Origin: JAKAGE01 sp964416665
GTDB taxonomy: Bacteria; Patescibacteriota; Minisyncoccia; UBA6257; 2-01-FULL-56-20
Assembly: GCA_964416665.1 (NCBI GenBank)
Contig: CAYQFA010000035.1
Span: 1 to 6,208, forward strand
Direction of reading: 5' to 3'
Length of the DNA: 6,208 nt
The position numbers were made by a program, and so were the translations under genes. Below, piece by piece: positions 5,524 to 6,208 of the stretch; positions within the stretch are counted from its first letter, which is position 1; each line of letters starts with the position of its first letter. The notes under the pieces were generated by a model that saw nothing but the letters and a program-made list of their open reading frames with translations, was not told where the DNA came from and did no database searches.

Positions 5524-5529
5524 ATTATA
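5524..5529 (-). promoter_or_regulatory. -10 element (TATAAT) giving a predicted leaderless start for the PGI/PMI gene
   Basis: A perfect TATAAT lies in the 32-nt gap after the 6-phosphogluconate dehydrogenase stop, with exactly 6 nt (GGGGTT) before the ATG at 5517, so initiation would fall on the ATG itself. There is no clear -35 at 16-18 nt. This supports 5517, not 5742, as the start, and suggests the gene can be transcribed separately from its neighbour. Confidence 0.6.
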
Positions 5530-5549
5530 CCCCAAAAACGGCCGAGGAG

Positions 5550-6208
5550 TTATGCACCGCGTCGCTGCTTTGGCTTCGGCTTGGAATTGCCCTCTATAGA
5601 GTGGCCACCAAAACGGTTGCGGAGTGCGGAAAGTACTTTGCCCATATAGCTTGGCGAGCGCTTTGAACGGACGCGGAATTTGAACGCATCCTCGATAACC
5701 GGCAATTTGAGCTTCATTTTTTTGCCGCTCTTCACGGTCCACTCGCCTTCGCCCGTGTACGCAACCGAACCGGAGATGGGGTTAAGATCCTGGCCGTAGA
5801 GCTGGTACGCCTCTTCCAACCATCCCACGAGGTGCGACTCGATGACGCTGCCACGATTGTAAACATTCGCGATCTTTTCGAGGTCGAGTTTGAATGGCGA
5901 TTTCTTCATGAGCGCGAATCCCTCGGCGAGCGATTGCATCATGCCGTATTCAATGCCGTTGTGAACCATCTTTACGAAGTGCCCAGCACCGGCGGCGCCG
6001 AAATACGCGTAACCGCCCGGAACGGAAAGATCGCGGAAGAGCGGCTCAAGGTATTCGAATATTTTCTTCTCGCCGCCGATCATGAGCGATCCGCCATGGC
6101 GCGCACCGCCAGGGCCACCTGAGAAGCCGACGTCAACAAAATGGATGCCTTTCTTCGCGAGCAGTTTCGCGCGACGGCTGCTGTCCTCATAAAACGCGTT
6201 CGCCGCGT
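5550..6208 (-). CDS. gnd: 6-phosphogluconate dehydrogenase (decarboxylating), 5' end cut by window edge
   Basis: The C-terminal 218 residues are visible; the N-terminal NAD(P)-binding domain lies beyond the right edge. The enzyme oxidatively decarboxylates 6-phosphogluconate to ribulose-5-phosphate in the pentose phosphate pathway. Visible landmarks are KGIHFVDVGFSGGPGGARHG (19-38) with the substrate-binding SGG, then the catalytic motif KMVHNGIEYGMMQ (Lys79, His82, Asn83, Glu86, Tyr87), YNRGSVIESHLVGW, SGSVAYTGEGEWTV and ALRNRFGGH near the end. The size left and the ending shortly after FGGH fit the short (about 300-residue, GndA/YqeC-like) class rather than the 470-residue enterobacterial one; cofactor preference cannot be judged because the Rossmann fold is missing. 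The C-terminus after FGGH is a basic tail (KPKPKQRR). It precedes the PGI/PMI gene by 32 nt, consistent with a joint role in hexose-phosphate metabolism. Confidence 0.95.
   Translation of the reverse strand, partial: AANAFYEDSSRRAKLLAKKGIHFVDVGFSGGPGGARHGGSLMIGGEKKIFEYLEPLFRDLSVPGGYAYFGAAGAGHFVKMVHNGIEYGMMQSLAEGFALMKKSPFKLDLEKIANVYNRGSVIESHLVGWLEEAYQLYGQDLNPISGSVAYTGEGEWTVKSGKKMKLKLPVIEDAFKFRVRSKRSPSYMGKVLSALRNRFGGHSIEGNSKPKPKQRRGA

Noticed and set aside
5518..5742. Upstream extension of the PGI/PMI reading frame to an ATG at 5742 (75 extra residues)
   Set aside because: It overlaps the 3' end of the well-supported 6-phosphogluconate dehydrogenase gene, its translation is not family-like, and the ATG at 5517 gives the expected N-terminus.

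Overview
All supported genes in this window lie on the minus strand and are tightly packed; the plus-strand reading frames look like shadows. Base composition is mixed, roughly half G+C by eye. The organism is most likely an uncultivated bacterium of the Patescibacteria / Candidate Phyla Radiation type (Parcubacteria-like). This is an inference from the mix of families: a short 6-phosphogluconate dehydrogenase beside an archaeal-style SIS-domain PGI/PMI, a small ECF sigma factor with a zinc-finger-less membrane partner, and several short lineage-type hypothetical proteins. Nothing here proves the lineage.

In transcription order (right to left), the first block is sugar metabolism. It holds the C-terminal part of a decarboxylating 6-phosphogluconate dehydrogenase (5550-6208, cut by the window edge) and a bifunctional phosphoglucose/phosphomannose isomerase (4546-5517). 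Together they point to interconversion of hexose phosphates at the junction of glycolysis and the oxidative pentose phosphate route.

Next is an 80-residue two-helix membrane protein (4213-4455) with its own promoter, a strong Shine-Dalgarno sequence and an intrinsic terminator that begins at its stop codon, so it looks like a one-gene unit. It is followed by a 119-residue protein resembling DUF4258 (3787-4146) and a YbhB/YbcL-type PEBP-family protein (3297-3755).

The last block starts 4 nt after the PEBP gene. It contains an ECF-type sigma-70 factor (2618-3292), a membrane protein in the position of an anti-sigma factor (2156-2581), a single-pass membrane protein with a DUF5666-like external domain (1661-2143) and a HlyD/MacA-type periplasmic adaptor of an efflux pump (1-1634, running off the left edge). 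Gaps of 36, 12 and 26 nt and no visible terminator suggest one operon: a sigma/anti-sigma switch controlling envelope transport.

The most striking regulatory pattern is that two genes (starts 5517 and 4146) have a perfect TATAAT ending exactly 6 nt before the ATG. This would place the transcription start on the A of the start codon and give leaderless mRNAs. The small membrane-protein gene between them has a classical leader with AGGAGG. No RNA genes, CRISPR arrays or insertion sequences were seen. There is no gene-free stretch longer than about 90 nt.
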